Shown: in pieces, positions 1-11,890 of the stretch
Numbering within the stretch: the first letter of the stretch is position 1
How the letters are laid out: each line of letters begins with the position of its first letter
Program-made: the position numbers and the translations under genes
The notes under the pieces: generated by a model
Told to the model about the DNA's origin: nothing
Databases searched by the model: none
Seen by the model: the letters and a program-made list of their open reading frames with translations, nothing else
Assembly: GCA_029204225.1 (NCBI GenBank)
Contig: CM055095.1
Location: 44,565,446-44,629,445 of the forward strand
Direction: 5' to 3'
Length of the DNA stretch: 64,000 nucleotides
Origin: Diphasiastrum complanatum
Lineage: Eukaryota; Streptophyta; Lycopodiopsida; Lycopodiales; Lycopodiaceae

Positions 1-1190
1 GGATATATGTGTCAACAAGATAATCAATCAGATTTGAGCGAGATTTCCTTATTAGATCAAACTTTGGATACACCAATCACGTTTCCATTGAATTTGCTAA
101 ATGTAGCCTGGATATCAATGGAACCTACACCATATCCAATTGAAGAGGATCCCATACCTGTGAGCCATGCCTTGACTTACGATGGCAATGCAGAACTTGC
201 GGTTGAGCAAATTCTAAATCATATGGATTTGACCATATTTGGAACGCGTAATGTTCCTGATGAACGAACAATAAAACCGACCAAAGCAGTTATATTGAAG
301 GAAGATAAAATCATAGGATCGATGACGAAGAAACAAGCTAAGCAACATTATAATACGATCCTGAAATGGAAAAATCCTCTTCAAAAGATTGATTCAGCGA
401 ATGTGCCACCCTTACTGGATAAAGGGCAAAGGAAAAGTCAAGGATGATTCTACAAGTCAGAATTCTAGCAAGACATCATCGTCTCGGAAGTCATCACCTC
501 CAAGATCAATTCATGCTAAGCAGGCTAAGCGAAGATCCAAGACAAGTCCTTTCAAAAAAGAACAAACAGATGTAGTTCAACATGATATGCCCGAGCATTT
601 TAAACGTTATACATTGGATGTGTGGTTATCATGTTACCTAAAGAACACGTGCCAGACTCAACAGATGTTTATGATGGTCCAGCTAGGACACAGCCAATGA
701 ATCTTGCCGAACCAGGAGAACCGAAAAAGATTGTACAAGTTGGATCACAACTTAATCCTGAACAGTATCAAGCACTCCGCATGTTACTTATTAAGTATCA
801 AGATTGCTTTGAATGGACTTATAAAGATCTAAAGGGTATTCCAACATCAGTGATTGTATATACCATACCTTTAGTCCCTGATGCAATTCCAAAGGTTACA
901 AAGTTTTATCGCTGTAATCTTAATGTTGCGAATCTGATAAAGAAAGAACTTCAGAGACTGCTTGACATCGATTTCGTTTATGAGATTGAGCATACCGAAT
1001 GGATTTCACCGATTGTCATTGTTTCTAAAAAGAATGGGAAATTGAGAATCTGAGCATTGAACAAAGTGACGCGGAAGGATTACTTTCCATTACTTTTTAT
1101 TGAAAGCATTTTGGATCGCCTTCGTTATGAAGCGTTGCACAAATTATGTAAAACCCGATTGATGGCAGTTCATGCCTTAGCAGTAGAGGA
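1..1190 (+). mobile_element. Ty3/gypsy polyprotein fragment (protease-RT linker and start of RT)
   Basis: A decayed retrotransposon polyprotein segment, open at the left edge of the window. Three overlapping frames are needed to read it: 7-447, then 389-700, then 622-1053, so at least two frameshifts are present. The last frame carries the typical lead-in to a Ty3/gypsy reverse transcriptase (LNPEQYQALRMLL, then WISPIVIVSKKNGKLRI). A TGA at 1051-1053 interrupts it, but RT homology resumes in the same frame (ALNKVTRKDYF, ILDRLRYEAL) to about 1135. The conserved DYR between KLRI and ALNK is lost. The catalytic part of RT is missing, so the copy is dead. The segment around 310-360 (KQAKQHYNTILKWKNP) resembles a stretch of the minus-strand element at 3591-4740, so both come from related families. 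Confidence 0.8.
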
Positions 1191-2062
1191 AGCCCGCGGA
1201 ACGTGTAGCATGATCGTTTGAAGGGCGAAGATTGATTCCCAACAAATTTTCAGAAACATCAGAAAAACCGCAAAAAAACACCAAAAAATCACCAAAACCT
1301 GAAAAATACAGAAAAAAAACCTTCGTCCGGTTCACTATGCATAGGTGTGATTCAGATCTATCTTCTGCCAGGTCAACAAAAAATAATACCAAAAATAGAA
1401 GGTTTTTTAGAGGATCAATTGTCATATTGCCATATTTTTGCCAAAAAAGTCACTCTTTTTTATAAAAATACCAATATTACTCTTGATCCTTCGCCAGAAC
1501 CTTCGCCAAGTTTCCAAAATATTCTAATTATAGTAAAATACTATTTTTGAGTTTGACGAAGATTCTTCTTGTTCAAATCATAGAAAATATTGATTTTTAC
1601 CTCTGCCAAACTACAAAACTGTATTTTCTTGTGTCAGAAACCTTTGTCCAGTTTTCCATAGTTTTATATGTGTCAGATCTTTCATCTGAGAGGTCGGCGA
1701 AGGTTATTTCCCAAGAAATTCTCAAAAAAAATGATCAGAGAGTTTTTTTTCAAAAATAGCATTGTTGAACCTTTGACGAGCCAATCTTTGCCTAGTGAAC
1801 CTTCGCCAGTCCTAGTTTTAGGTTTTGATTTTCCAGATCAAGTCTCTGTCAAAATTTGGATCAAATCTGATATATTTTGATTTGGATTCTGAGAAATTTT
1901 TCATTTTTTAGAAGTATCGGTTGATTGAATTTTGAAATCTTTTCACGATATAGCAATCAGATTCTTGAAAATGCAATAGATCTAGCAGATCTGATCTGAG
2001 ATAGTTTTTGATTGAAAAATCTAGATCCAATCTCATTGTCTGCTTGATCAAAATTTGTATAG
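1191..2062. other. AT-rich stretch without a recognised gene
   Basis: Short open frames exist but none resembles a protein family. The stretch has diffuse internal similarity (recurrent CCTTCGCCAG-like and TCAGATC(T)(A/T)TCTTC/TCATCT words). It lies between a gypsy RT fragment and a gag remnant, so it is probably degraded LTR or untranslated leader sequence. I see no clear LTR ends. Confidence 0.4.
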
Positions 2063-2383
2063 ATGGCTACCCATGGAGGTGCTCCATAGGAAGTCAATCC
2101 AATTATTGTTAGAAAAGCACCCCGTTTGGATCTACCCAAGTTTAATGGATTAATAGATCCAGTTAGATTTCTTCATATCTATGCTGAATCCTGTGAAGTC
2201 TATGGTGAAATTTTCCCTCAAGATAAACTTAAGCTATTTCCTACGGCCTTAACAGATGAAGCACAAGATTGGTACTATAATCAAGATGAAACTTAGCGTA
2301 TAGATTGAGAGGTTGTTAAACGAGCCCTTATCACACGGTTCAAACCACGAAAGTTTATGGAAGACCCTTTCCTACTTTTAAGT
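2063..2383 (+). mobile_element. Ty3/gypsy gag (capsid) remnant
   Basis: Starting at an ATG at 2063, the frame reads through a TAG and then gives a typical plant retrotransposon gag signature: LPKFNGLIDPVRFLHIY, followed by FPTALTDEAQDWYYNQ and ALITRFKPRKF. This matches the Retrotrans_gag capsid pattern (aspartate-P-x-x-FL, then AxxWY, then a FxxRF-like block). Three in-frame stops (near 2090, 2294 and 2307) show that it is inactive. Homology ends abruptly near 2383, where a different minus-strand coding remnant begins, so 2383-2390 is a junction between two elements. The gag codes for the particle-forming protein in intact relatives; here it is a relic. Confidence 0.75.
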
Positions 2384-2387
2384 AAAA

Positions 2388-3590
2388 TTAAAATGGGAAA
2401 GCGGAAAATGGTTGGAGTAGCTGGAATGAATCTTCAACACCAGTAGGAGTATCATGGAATTGTTCAAATCCTCTTCCAAGGGATTGGAGTTCAAAGGGCA
2501 CAGGGCTCTGGGGCATTTCAAAAACTTCTGAGGCCCCAAGGGGGTCGGAATCATTGAACATATCCATAAAATACTGCGTGTTTGGGGAAACAACTTTTGT
2601 GTGTGGGGGTGAGGTGGCCTGGGCAGCTGTGATAGGAACGGTAGCCCCAATGGTCACAGACTATCCGTGAGAGGAAGCAGAGGCGAGGAAAGCATCAGAG
2701 GCGAGGGGAATATGGAGTTCAGTGCAAACAATAGCAGGGGGTGGAAGCGCAGCTGACGATGTCTACTTAGTACGACGTCGTGATGCAAAAGACAAGTAAG
2801 GAATGACGATCTTGCTGCGTGGACGACGTCGACTATGTGAACTGGAGGCCTGGTGAGATGACTCGGCCAGTGCTTCTTCATAAATAGAAAGCACAGAATC
2901 CAGGCGAAACCCATGGATTTTTTTTTCAAGGTGGGAGGCTGCTAGGAGAGATAACAAGGGGCCAGCAGCAAACTGTTGCTTGGTATTGCTCTTAATGGCT
3001 CGTTTGAGCTCACCAAAAATGGTCTTGAACCAATTATATGGTTCCAAACGGGCCTTGGCTATCTTGACATATGATCAACTATCCTATGCAAGACTTGAGA
3101 AGTAATGCGGTCTTTCCTGAGGTTGCCAACCATCAGAAAATTATTAAGAAACTGAGCAACGACGTGTATGGCGGGCTCAGCAATGGCTTCTAGGAGGTAG
3201 CCGTCATTGGTCCAATGCAAATCATTTGTAAGGTCAATATAAGACTTAATAGCCTGTTTGGCTTGCTTATGGTTTGGTGAGGCTTGGGTACCAGATGCTA
3301 TCCCTATGGCAGCAAGGGCGGCCTCAGTCACGCGCACCTTGTGTGTGGCTCCCTGGAAAGTGATGTAAAACTTGGATTTCTCCTCCTTCCAAGTACATAA
3401 AATCCATGTTTATTCTCCCTGAGAAGGCTCTCTCATGAATACACATTGCGATAAGCAGAGGCTCCGCAAGGGTCATCCACTGAGTGACCATGCTTGTGCT
3501 AGAAAGGATCATAATATTCGTTGCAGATGGGACATCATGACGGATAGTATAACAAGGCGACTAAGATGTATCTGTGGAAGTCATGATGAT
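2388..3590 (-). pseudogene. Decayed transposon-associated ORF, family not recognised
   Basis: On the minus strand a broken coding sequence begins near an ATG at about 3583 (MTSTDTS) and continues through several frames: 3324-3512, 3059-3337, 2763-3047 and 2388-2657. The pieces join into one protein-like string: a mostly helical N-terminal part (WMTLAEPLLIAMCIHERAF, then ITSQVLHRIVDHMSR), a middle part (WFKTIFGELKRAIKS) and a serine/proline-rich tail. At least three frameshifts or stops break it. I cannot assign a domain. It sits directly against the gypsy protease remnant and on the same strand, so it is probably an accessory or gag-like ORF of that element. Its low-complexity tail faintly resembles the ORF at 29749-30456, but this is too weak to be sure. 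Confidence 0.4.
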
Positions 3591-4740
3591 CAAAAATGAA
3601 AAGTAATAGATGCAAGTGTATAGCTGAAAATAGTTCAGAAAGTTTGAAAGGCTTTGGTTGCTGAAAATTTTGACAAGAGCTTCGCTAGCACAAGTGAGAA
3701 ATGAATCGAATTTAGCCAACTTGTAAATGAATTTGCAGGGTCCATTACACTGAATACTAGTTTGTTTAGATCTACCGACTATTGTTTCTTGTGGCGAATC
3801 ACTCCAACTAATCACCTGGTTGTAGTGTTGTTTTATTTGATTCCTCCTTGAAGCAGGTGCCTTGGGTGGTTCAACCTTGGAAACTTTCGCTATTGGTGAT
3901 TTCTGAGGAGGTTGAGCTGGTATTTTTCTCATTCCATATTGCTCGGGATCCATATGTTGTAAGATCTACTCGTTTGTCAACTCAGTTTCCTCGTTGTATG
4001 AAAAGCGTAGGTTGCCAGGATACCAGATCATCTTCAACTCCTTTAGGAATAGGCTTCGCTGCCAAGCATGCCACATTGATCATATTCACCTTGTAAGTAA
4101 TTGGTGAGGAAGTGCTCGGTTTTGTATATGAATCTGGTTGACATGTATGCCCAGCCATACAATCAACGGTAGCTAATGCTTCCGTCCATCGCACAATGTC
4201 AGATTGAAAATCTTAATGTCCACCCTTAACTAGACTAGGGCGATCAATATTGTGATTTGTGGAGGAATCGTCATCAGCTTTGGGAGTAATAGGTTTCATC
4301 GTCCAAGTGGTCGGATCTACCTTTATTGCCTGCTCTCTATTTTCGAAGGTGATTTTTCCAGTTCCACAGTTGTGAACACTTGAGCGACTCTCAACCAAGG
4401 CCTTCCTAGTAGAACTTGATAGGCGGAAGGAGATTTTGGAATTTCCATCCTCACAAAGGTGATCACAAATTGCACTCCCGCTATCTTTACTGGAATGTCT
4501 TCGACTACACCTTTTGGTTTCACATAGGACTGGTTCGCTAGTTTGATAGCAAATTTTGCTAATTTTAGCCCTTGTAGATCCCATTTTTGACAGATCTTCC
4601 ATCTACCACTGCTGCTTCATCCTAGTATCACTTGTGCTTGATTGGCAAGGTGATGTTGTGTTGCTCACTTTCCCACATTGTTCCAATGTTGAGGACGTTA
4701 CTGGTTCCCTCGTGACCGGCATAGTTGTAGTGTCGTTGGT
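3591..4740 (-). mobile_element. Ty3/gypsy gag-protease region, inverted and decayed
   Basis: Minus-strand retrotransposon remnant. The best anchor is 4323-4523, which has the form of a plant retropepsin-like region: a segment ending in AYQVLLGRPWLRVAQVF, where the family has an (I/L)LGRPW(L/M) block after the protease active site. The active-site DSG triad itself is not visible. Further downstream in element direction, 3982-4194 (YKVNMINVACLAAKPIP) and 3780-3850 (QIKQHYNQVISW) align with the plus-strand copy at 1-450, which places this piece between protease and RT. Several frame changes are needed. The reading direction starts next to the LTR-like block at 4835-5045, so the two may be the 5' part of one element. 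Confidence 0.65.
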
Positions 4741-4792
4741 AGTATGGGGATCGTCACTGGGAGCGAAAACCTTGCCTTCACCTGCATAGCAT

Positions 4793-4794
<2 letters not shown>

Positions 4795-4834
<40 letters not shown>
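4795..4834. repeat. (GA)n microsatellite
   Basis: About 20 uninterrupted GA units. It separates the gypsy coding remnant from the LTR-like sequence; on the minus strand it is a CT tract immediately downstream of the putative LTR promoter. The related LTR copy at 51075-51275 is also followed by a short CT tract (51301-51320), so the tract may belong to the element. Confidence 0.95.
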
Positions 4835-4836
<2 letters not shown>

Positions 4837-5045
4837 TGGGAAAGCCTTTATTAGACGAAGAATGGAAAATACAATACAAATGAAATGGCTCCCTTTTATA
4901 GATTTGAAATGTGAGACTCCTTCACTCTAATTGGCCACACTTCAATGGCAAGGATTCTAATCCAAGCCCTTCAAATAAACACAAACTCAATCTAATGGTT
5001 CTAAGAAAGCACAAAGTAGGTCGCATGTATAAAATTACCATGTAA
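4835..5045 (-). promoter_or_regulatory. LTR-like promoter block (inverted copy at 51075-51275)
   Basis: Read on the minus strand, this block holds a TTTGAAGGGCTTGGATTAGA stretch, a region resembling GTGGCCAAT(T/C)AGAGTGAAGGA (a CCAAT-type box), and a CTATAAAAGG TATA-like box, ending at a CT tract. The same order of elements occurs on the plus strand at 51075-51275 with clear sequence similarity over roughly 200 bp. A promoter-bearing dispersed repeat next to gypsy coding sequence is best explained as an LTR. The 5' and 3' ends of the LTR are not defined. Confidence 0.6.
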
Positions 5046-5404
5046 AAACCACACCGTCTTTGAACATATGATCACAATAGCTGGGAGCTCCACAAGAAAA
5101 CTAAATAGTTTATAACACAATGATATAAACAAGGTGATTGCTATATATAAATATATCAAAAAATGATTTGTCACACACATGGCATTGAAATGTTGAAAAA
5201 CAATAAAGCAAAGATTTCATTTTAGAAGGAAAAAACTCATTCTAATGCTAACATTAACCGAAGATCAGTGACATCTCATATTTTAGCAGATCATTACAGT
5301 TGCTACTACTATTCAGCAACTATTCGGGCAAAGCTGAAAATGATATAAAATGGTTAGTTACATCATTTGTGATTAAATATGCTACCTATTACATTTTGGA
5401 GTAG
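5046..5404. other. Intergenic sequence downstream of DUF506 copy 1
   Basis: AT-rich, no coding signal. It is expected to contain the 3' untranslated region of the minus-strand DUF506 gene. Unlike the other three copies, I do not see the shared 3'-flank sequence here. Confidence 0.4.
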
Positions 5405-6974
5405 TTACAAGTTATCTGCTAAATTCTTGTTCGTGATCATACTATGTTTGTTCATCAATCGTGCAGCTACTTCCAGTCCTCCTAGTTTATGGGATCTGAG
5501 CATTCCTTTCTTACTCTTCTTCCAATCTGATGTTCTTATAAGATCAATATGCGATTCCAATTTATTTTTGAGCAAATGATCCTGGTCGAAGCCTTTTATT
5601 GTAATTGTAGTGTGAGCTAGCTCGCCACTCACAAGCTGATGCCTAGCGTTGCTTCTTTGATGGTTGGAGGCAGCGTTGGTGGTTCTCTTGTAGGACGATA
5701 GCCATTTGGCTCTCATGTACTCGCTTTTCCTCCAGGGTGGCACAGGCATGCACCGCTTCCTCATAGATGTCTTCACGGCTTCGCTCATGAGATTTAACAT
5801 ATGCTGTAGCCTCTCCGGCTTGCCAGTAAAAATGACCGGCAACTCCTGCAAAATGGACATGTATTGCTGTGTGGGTCTGGCTATCTCAAACTGGCATTGG
5901 AATTCAGTGTCAACTATCAGACGCTGATAATTGCCATGTGAATCTTCCCACACCACATCTATGTACTGGTAAACTCCTGCATATTGCCGCGAATTGAAGC
6001 AATAAAGTGAATTTAAATCTATATGGAAAAGATTAGTTCCGAGACTACAGTCCAAAGCAGGCTGATCTTCATGCAAAAAATCAAATCAGCTGGTGGAGAG
6101 CACAGTAGTTCATTACCTCCAGGGAAGCCTATGTTGTGATCGGATTTAGACTTGCAAATTGCAGCATTGTATCCACCCTCACGTAACTTATTCATCAGAG
6201 CTCGCTTCAAGCATCCTTTGCTGCATTCAAATTCTCGATTCAAGCATCCTTTTCTGCATTCAGCGCCTTCAGCTTCACAGATTTGATCTGCCTGCTCCTT
6301 CAGTAGGCACACTGCCTTCTTCACATAGCTCAACAGCATACGCTCCTCCTCACTAATGCATGCAACCAAACCCTGCCATGTACATCTTATTTCTACTCTG
6401 TCTTGTCACTTAGAGTACATAGCAATAGATGTAGAATGCTTACAAAGTTAAAAACACGGTGGCCACATTAATTTGCATTTTCTACCAAGCAGCAGATATT
6501 GATACTCTATTTGATCGTAGATACTGTAAATTTTATTATCACTTATACCTGGAGAACCTTGAACAGCTCTCCTCCGGGAACTGATTTGGAGTCGTCGTAG
6601 TTATATTCTTCTACGACTCCATCGCAGGTGCCGATCTGGCAATTGCAGCGGGAGCGGCCGCACTTGGCGTCCACATGGGCTTCTTCAATAAACTCGTGCA
6701 CCATGACAGCCAAGCATACAGAGCTTGGTTGATGTTCGCTACCGCTACTCACATCATGCCAAATGCCTGGATGGTTTGCACCAGCGCTGTGACCTCTCCC
6801 TTTGGCTCCATTGAGCAAAGGCACTGCATTTATAGCCGAAACAAGGGAACTGTGCCCTGATTGATAGGCCAAAGGTTCTTTCAATGGAAGAAATTGGTTT
6901 ATAGTTTTTCCTTGTGTAGTAATTGGAATGTCGGGTTCGTGTGATCTTTGGCTTGGCCAAACTCGCCATTCCAT
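5405..6974 (-). CDS. DUF506 family protein (PD-(D/E)XK-like), copy 1, altered N-terminus
   Basis: Three exons: 6974-6549, 6372-6117 and 5976-5405 (417 aa). Splice sites are CAG|GTATAA and GCAG|GG for intron 1, and GGAG|GTAATG and TGCAG|GA for intron 2. The frame closes exactly. Residues 91-98 (MVHEFIEE), a cysteine cluster at 105-117 (CGRSRCNCQIGTC), GYNAAICKSK in exon 2, and YIDVV, IVDTEF, QFEIARPT and PPWRK in exon 3 are the family hallmarks. DUF506 is a plant family with a PD-(D/E)XK-like fold; the Arabidopsis member RXR1 represses root hair growth. The biochemical role of this copy is unknown. Two defects distinguish it: upstream sequence homologous to the other N-termini (about 6975-7020) carries a TAA and a frameshift near 6915-6950, so only a start at 6974 gives a continuous frame; and the C-terminus ends early, without the KPRxNPDQITV block of copies 3 and 4. 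It may be a functional short form or an early pseudogene. Confidence 0.8.
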
Positions 6975-7539
6975 TTCCAGTGACGGTTTTCTGTCCCTTT
7001 GAAGCGGATAGAATAGTGTTTTATTGATTAGGTCCAGGCGTGATTGCCTCCAAATATGTTCTTCGTAAAGATCGGAGTGTGATGATTCTACTTCAAGAAA
7101 TCAGAAAAAGCTGGTGGTTCTGAAGAACCTTTTCTCGGAGAATACAGCATTCTTGAATAGATTTCTCTCAGTTTGAACTTTGATACATTATCAAAGTTCA
7201 AACTGATACATTCAACATGTAGCAATCAATCTTAGCAAAGCAAATCTATTCCAGACAAGCAATAGCATAGAAAGCTTCTGCTCTCACAGAGAACCCTATA
7301 AAGAGACAAAGCCAATCCTAATTCTCTGATTCCTAATTTAAAGTTTACACAACCTACTGTGTAAAGCTGCAAATAATAATGTGAAGTCAATAGATGAATG
7401 TTGAACGTATCTCGAAACAGATCAAGAGGACCCATATTTAGCTGACCGGAAGAACGAAATGGAAGGAGGACTGAATGAAGAACTAAAGTGGGATAAGAGG
7501 ATAACTAAATATAGACTCATCAAACGCATGCGAATTCAC
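6975..7539 (-). promoter_or_regulatory. Leader region of DUF506 copy 1
   Basis: Contains the broken ancestral N-terminal codons (NTILSASKGQK just upstream of the used ATG) and then noncoding sequence related to the leaders of the other three copies, for example GAAAAAGCTGGTGGTTCTGAAGAA-type sequence near 7100 and GTCAATAGATGAATGTTGAA near 7386. Probably 5' untranslated, possibly with an untranslated intron. Confidence 0.5.
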
Positions 7540-7588
7540 CATCACGATTCTATCGCAGGCTCAAAAGGCACAATAATCTCAACAAGTC
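7540..7588 (-). promoter_or_regulatory. Conserved leader/promoter block, DUF506 copy 1
   Basis: One of four matching blocks found about 470-760 bp upstream of each DUF506 start. On the plus strand it reads CATCACGATTCTATCGCAGG followed by a CAAAAGGCACAATAATCTC segment. It is better conserved than the noncoding sequence around it. No open frame is shared, because copy 1 lacks the ATG seen in copies 3 and 4, so it is not a conserved upstream peptide. Confidence 0.6.
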
Positions 7589-7701
7589 TGCTGAACTCGA
7601 AACGATAGAAAACCCCTGAATTTAGACACTACATCTCATCTGCCAATATATCTGCCGATCTGCTAAATAAAATTTTGATCTGCCAAATAATTAAAGGATA
7701 A

Positions 7702-7703
<2 letters not shown>

Positions 7704-7775
<72 letters not shown>
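7704..7775. repeat. (GA)n microsatellite upstream of DUF506 copy 1
   Basis: About 36 GA units, a CT tract on the gene strand, roughly 730-800 bp upstream of the start of copy 1. Confidence 0.95.
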
Positions 7776-7778
<3 letters not shown>

Positions 7779-7959
7779 GATTGAGCATTGAGATTAAATG
7801 TTTAAGCACAGTGGTCAAGTAGTTAACATAGTGAAATCTGAATCCTTCTTATAGTGCTCCAGAATAATGGCTCAAGCAAAAAAGCAAAGGCAAAAAGAAT
7901 CTACACAATAAATCAAAATCAAATATTACATATGTTAACCTATTACAAGTGCCTTTGAT

Positions 7960-7961
<2 letters not shown>

Positions 7962-8002
<41 letters not shown>
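7962..8002. repeat. (TA)n microsatellite
   Basis: About 20 TA units. No gene around it. Confidence 0.95.
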
Positions 8003-9211
<1,209 letters not shown>

Positions 9212-9453
9212 ATTACGTCCACGTCCTGCATATAGGATTCCTCATCATCCTGGACTTGGATTCATGGTACTCCAGTACTCGAGATTATTAGTTATGCCAC
9301 GTTATCCCGGACAAGGCTAGTAATGTAATTAATAACCTTGTGAGGCCCAGACACACTAAATGGAGTTAGTACATGGATTTAGGATTTTTAATGTATGTGT
9401 AGAGTATCAATAGCAATGAAAAGTGCGTTTAGGGAGTTTAGGCCTTGCATGGG

Positions 9454-10357
9454 CACATACCACCCTCTTGAATCATATACTACCCTCTTGGATTTGTGAT
9501 TCTCTGGGGTAACCTGGATCACATACCACCCTCTTGGATCTGTGATCCTCTGGGGTATAACCTTAAACACGCATTGTCATGTAATTGGTATCTACATTAG
9601 AATGACTTGAGTGTACACATGTACAATTTTTGTATAGAAGATCAATTGATTAACAGAAGAAAGAGCATTGACTATCACTTGAACACATATATGTACTTGT
9701 TCACATTTTTGAAAAGAAACAAATGTAATAATTTGAAGTAAATTATTTTAAGTTTATCTCTAGCTTTATTCACATAGTATTTTAGTGATATTGAAAAAAA
9801 TTCTTGATTTTTGGAAAAATTTATTTTTTTCTCTGTCCTCTCAAGTAGACGCTTGTGTGCTCGAACTTAAGTTCAAGCCTAGGTCTTTGTCAAGTTTATG
9901 TGGATGAACTTAATTTCGAGCATAGGACCTTTTTAAAAAAACAAGACTTGGGTTGTCCCAAAATTACTAAAATAGTCTATGATTTTGTTTTCGTGAATAT
10001 GGTGATATTTTCTAGCTAATGGCGATGACAAGAATGATCGCGAAGCTATATTGTACAATGTCGAATTATCTAACAATGATGCATCATGTTTAATACCATC
10101 ATTTTCTTGATAAGCATGTGGATTCAAATTATTATCATCAACCTAATCATCTTATTCAGGTGCTTTTGGTGGTTTCATGTCCTCCATGACATCTCTATTT
10201 TCAAATATGTTTCTACTTCGAGGAGTAACTTAAATCACATACCACCCTCTTGGATTTGATCCTTTGGGGTTCATGTATAAATATCACCATATACATGCAT
10301 TGTCATGTAATTAGTATCTACATTATAATGACTTGAGTGTAAACAGATGTAATTTTT
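9454..10357. repeat. Short direct repeats with CATACCACCCTCTTGGAT motif
   Basis: The word CATAC(C/T)ACCCTCTTGGAT followed by TGTGAT(C/T)CTCTGGGGT occurs in three adjacent copies at about 9454-9556 and once more at 10237-10270. The last copy at 9513 and the one at 10228 are each followed by the same roughly 80 bp (GCATTGTCATGTAATT(G/A)GTATCTACATTA). A direct repeat of about 120 bp therefore flanks about 600 bp (9634-10227). It may be LTR debris of the gypsy fragment that follows. Confidence 0.6.
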
Positions 10358-10365
10358 GTGAGGGA

Positions 10366-10580
10366 TTTTTTCGTTGGTCTTCCCAAGATGTTGAAAGATG
10401 ATGATGCTATCTGGATAATAGTTAACCGACTTACCAAATTAACTACCTTTATTCCTGTGAAAACTATTGTGAATGCTTCTAGTCTAACCTAGATCTTTGT
10501 GAAACATTTGTTTGGGCTTTATAGCTTTCAAATGATATTGTTAGATTATTCGCTAGACAATTCTAGTCCACTGTGTTCCA
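10366..10580 (+). mobile_element. Ty3/gypsy integrase fragment
   Basis: The plus strand reads DFFVGLPKMLKDDDAIWIIV, then NRLTKLTTFIPVKTIVNA and IFVKHLFGLYSF. This is the start of the integrase catalytic core of Ty3/gypsy elements (family pattern DFIxGLPxxxxxDAIWVIVDRLTKxAHFIPV). An in-frame TAG lies after NASSLT. The first catalytic Asp survives (the D of DFFVGLP), but the second Asp and the Glu are not present. A short relic, with no flanking gag or RT. Confidence 0.8.
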
Positions 10581-10929
10581 TGTACTTGAGATTTTCCTTA
10601 GTTTTAATTCTTTTGATCATTCAGATTTGGATGGTCATACGGAGAGGGCATGTTTTGCATATACAAACTTAATGAGAAATATACCTTCTACTAATTGAGT
10701 CTGACTATAATAGTAATAAGCATTCGACGACTAGTTATAGTTTGTTTATGCCTATAATTGGACTCCAACCATGTTCACCTATCAATATTGAGTTATGATC
10801 TATTTGTGTTAGAAAATAGTTAACTTTTTATGTGCTTTGTAGGCACTGTTGTAGTTAGCATGCGAATATGTTTTAAATGCTTACTAAATAAGCCAAACAT
10901 TATGTTGACTTGAAACGGCCATTTTTCTT
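10581..10929. other. Intergenic, no recognised feature
   Basis: AT-rich sequence between a gypsy and a copia fragment, no protein similarity recognised. Confidence 0.35.
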
Positions 10930-11231
10930 CTAATTGTTTCAAGAAGCAAAAGTTTCTCAAGCAAGCTAACCTTACTAAAGAGAGTGAAGGTGAGGAAGAA
11001 GGGAGTTATGAGGAAGGATCTCTCATGATGTCAATGTACTCTTCTTCTAGTTTTGAAGATGAAAATGCATGGTGGATAGATAGTGGATCTAGTTCTCGTA
11101 TGACTAGTCCAAGGAAATCTTTCACTCATCTTGCATCTTACAATGGATCTAGAAAGTTCATCTTCGTTAGTCCTCAAGAAATAAATGTTGGAAAGTGGGT
11201 CTATTTTAAAATTTCCAAGGAAGGAGTCTAA
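10930..11231 (+). mobile_element. Ty1/copia gag-protease fragment
   Basis: The frame from about 10930 reads FKKQKFLKQANLTKESEGEE and then, from 11025, a serine- and glutamate-rich spacer leading to WWIDSGSSSRMTSPRKSF. WxxDSGAxxHMT is the aspartic protease active-site block of plant copia elements; here the D-S-G is kept, while H is replaced by R (SSRMT). The frame stops at 11229. No integrase or RT follows, so this is an isolated fragment of about 300 bp. Confidence 0.75.
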
Positions 11232-11630
11232 TGTCTTGTGTACATGCAAACATTTTAAACTATCTACATGCTTGATGAATCATAATTTTTTTAAAAGAAT
11301 CTATTTTTTACATTATCAATTGGATTTTTTTGAGGTTTTAGAATTCATCCCATATTTCATGAGGTCAATCAAAGTTCATTTTACATAAAGAAAACACTTT
11401 AGTGTAAAAATATAATCTGCTCAAAGGTATTTTCAAAGCACTCTTTTAACAAGAAAAGATTTTGAATACCCGTCAAAATCAATTCAAAGATCACTTAATA
11501 ACCAAAATATGTTATAGTGAGTACGTTTCTTGAGAGTAAGCTGATTTTTTAAGAAAGAAATTTTTTCTTTTGTCATTTTGATGTTAGCATTAAATTAAGG
11601 AGAGAAGAATCTTATGTATTGTATAGTAAC

Positions 11631-11890
11631 TGTTGGTATTAGACATGACCAATATTGTAAGATATCTCTTCCTCAAAATATTAGGTCCTATCTCTCTATT
11701 TGGTTAAGAAATTGTCTCATGCAAGGGTAATTTTGGATGATGCATATTTTGGGTACTTTAGCCTATGCATGAAAGAGGATAATCCTAAAAGCAAAATCTG
11801 CATGGCTTATAGAGGCTAGAGTTTGGGAGAGATATATATATATCCTCATCATACCACTTTCAACATATTGTTCATATCAATGAAATCAAT
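11631..11890 (+). repeat. Possible copia-type solo LTR
   Basis: Begins TGTTGGTATTAGACATGACC, a form often seen at plant copia LTR starts, and contains a transcript-end-like run towards 11880. The 3' end and any target duplication were not identified. This is a weak call based on the first bases and on the copia protease fragment just upstream. Confidence 0.25.

Noticed and set aside
2654-2929. Hydrophobic minus-strand frame as a membrane protein
   Set aside because: It is an alternative frame of the decayed ORF at 2388-3590, with random composition.
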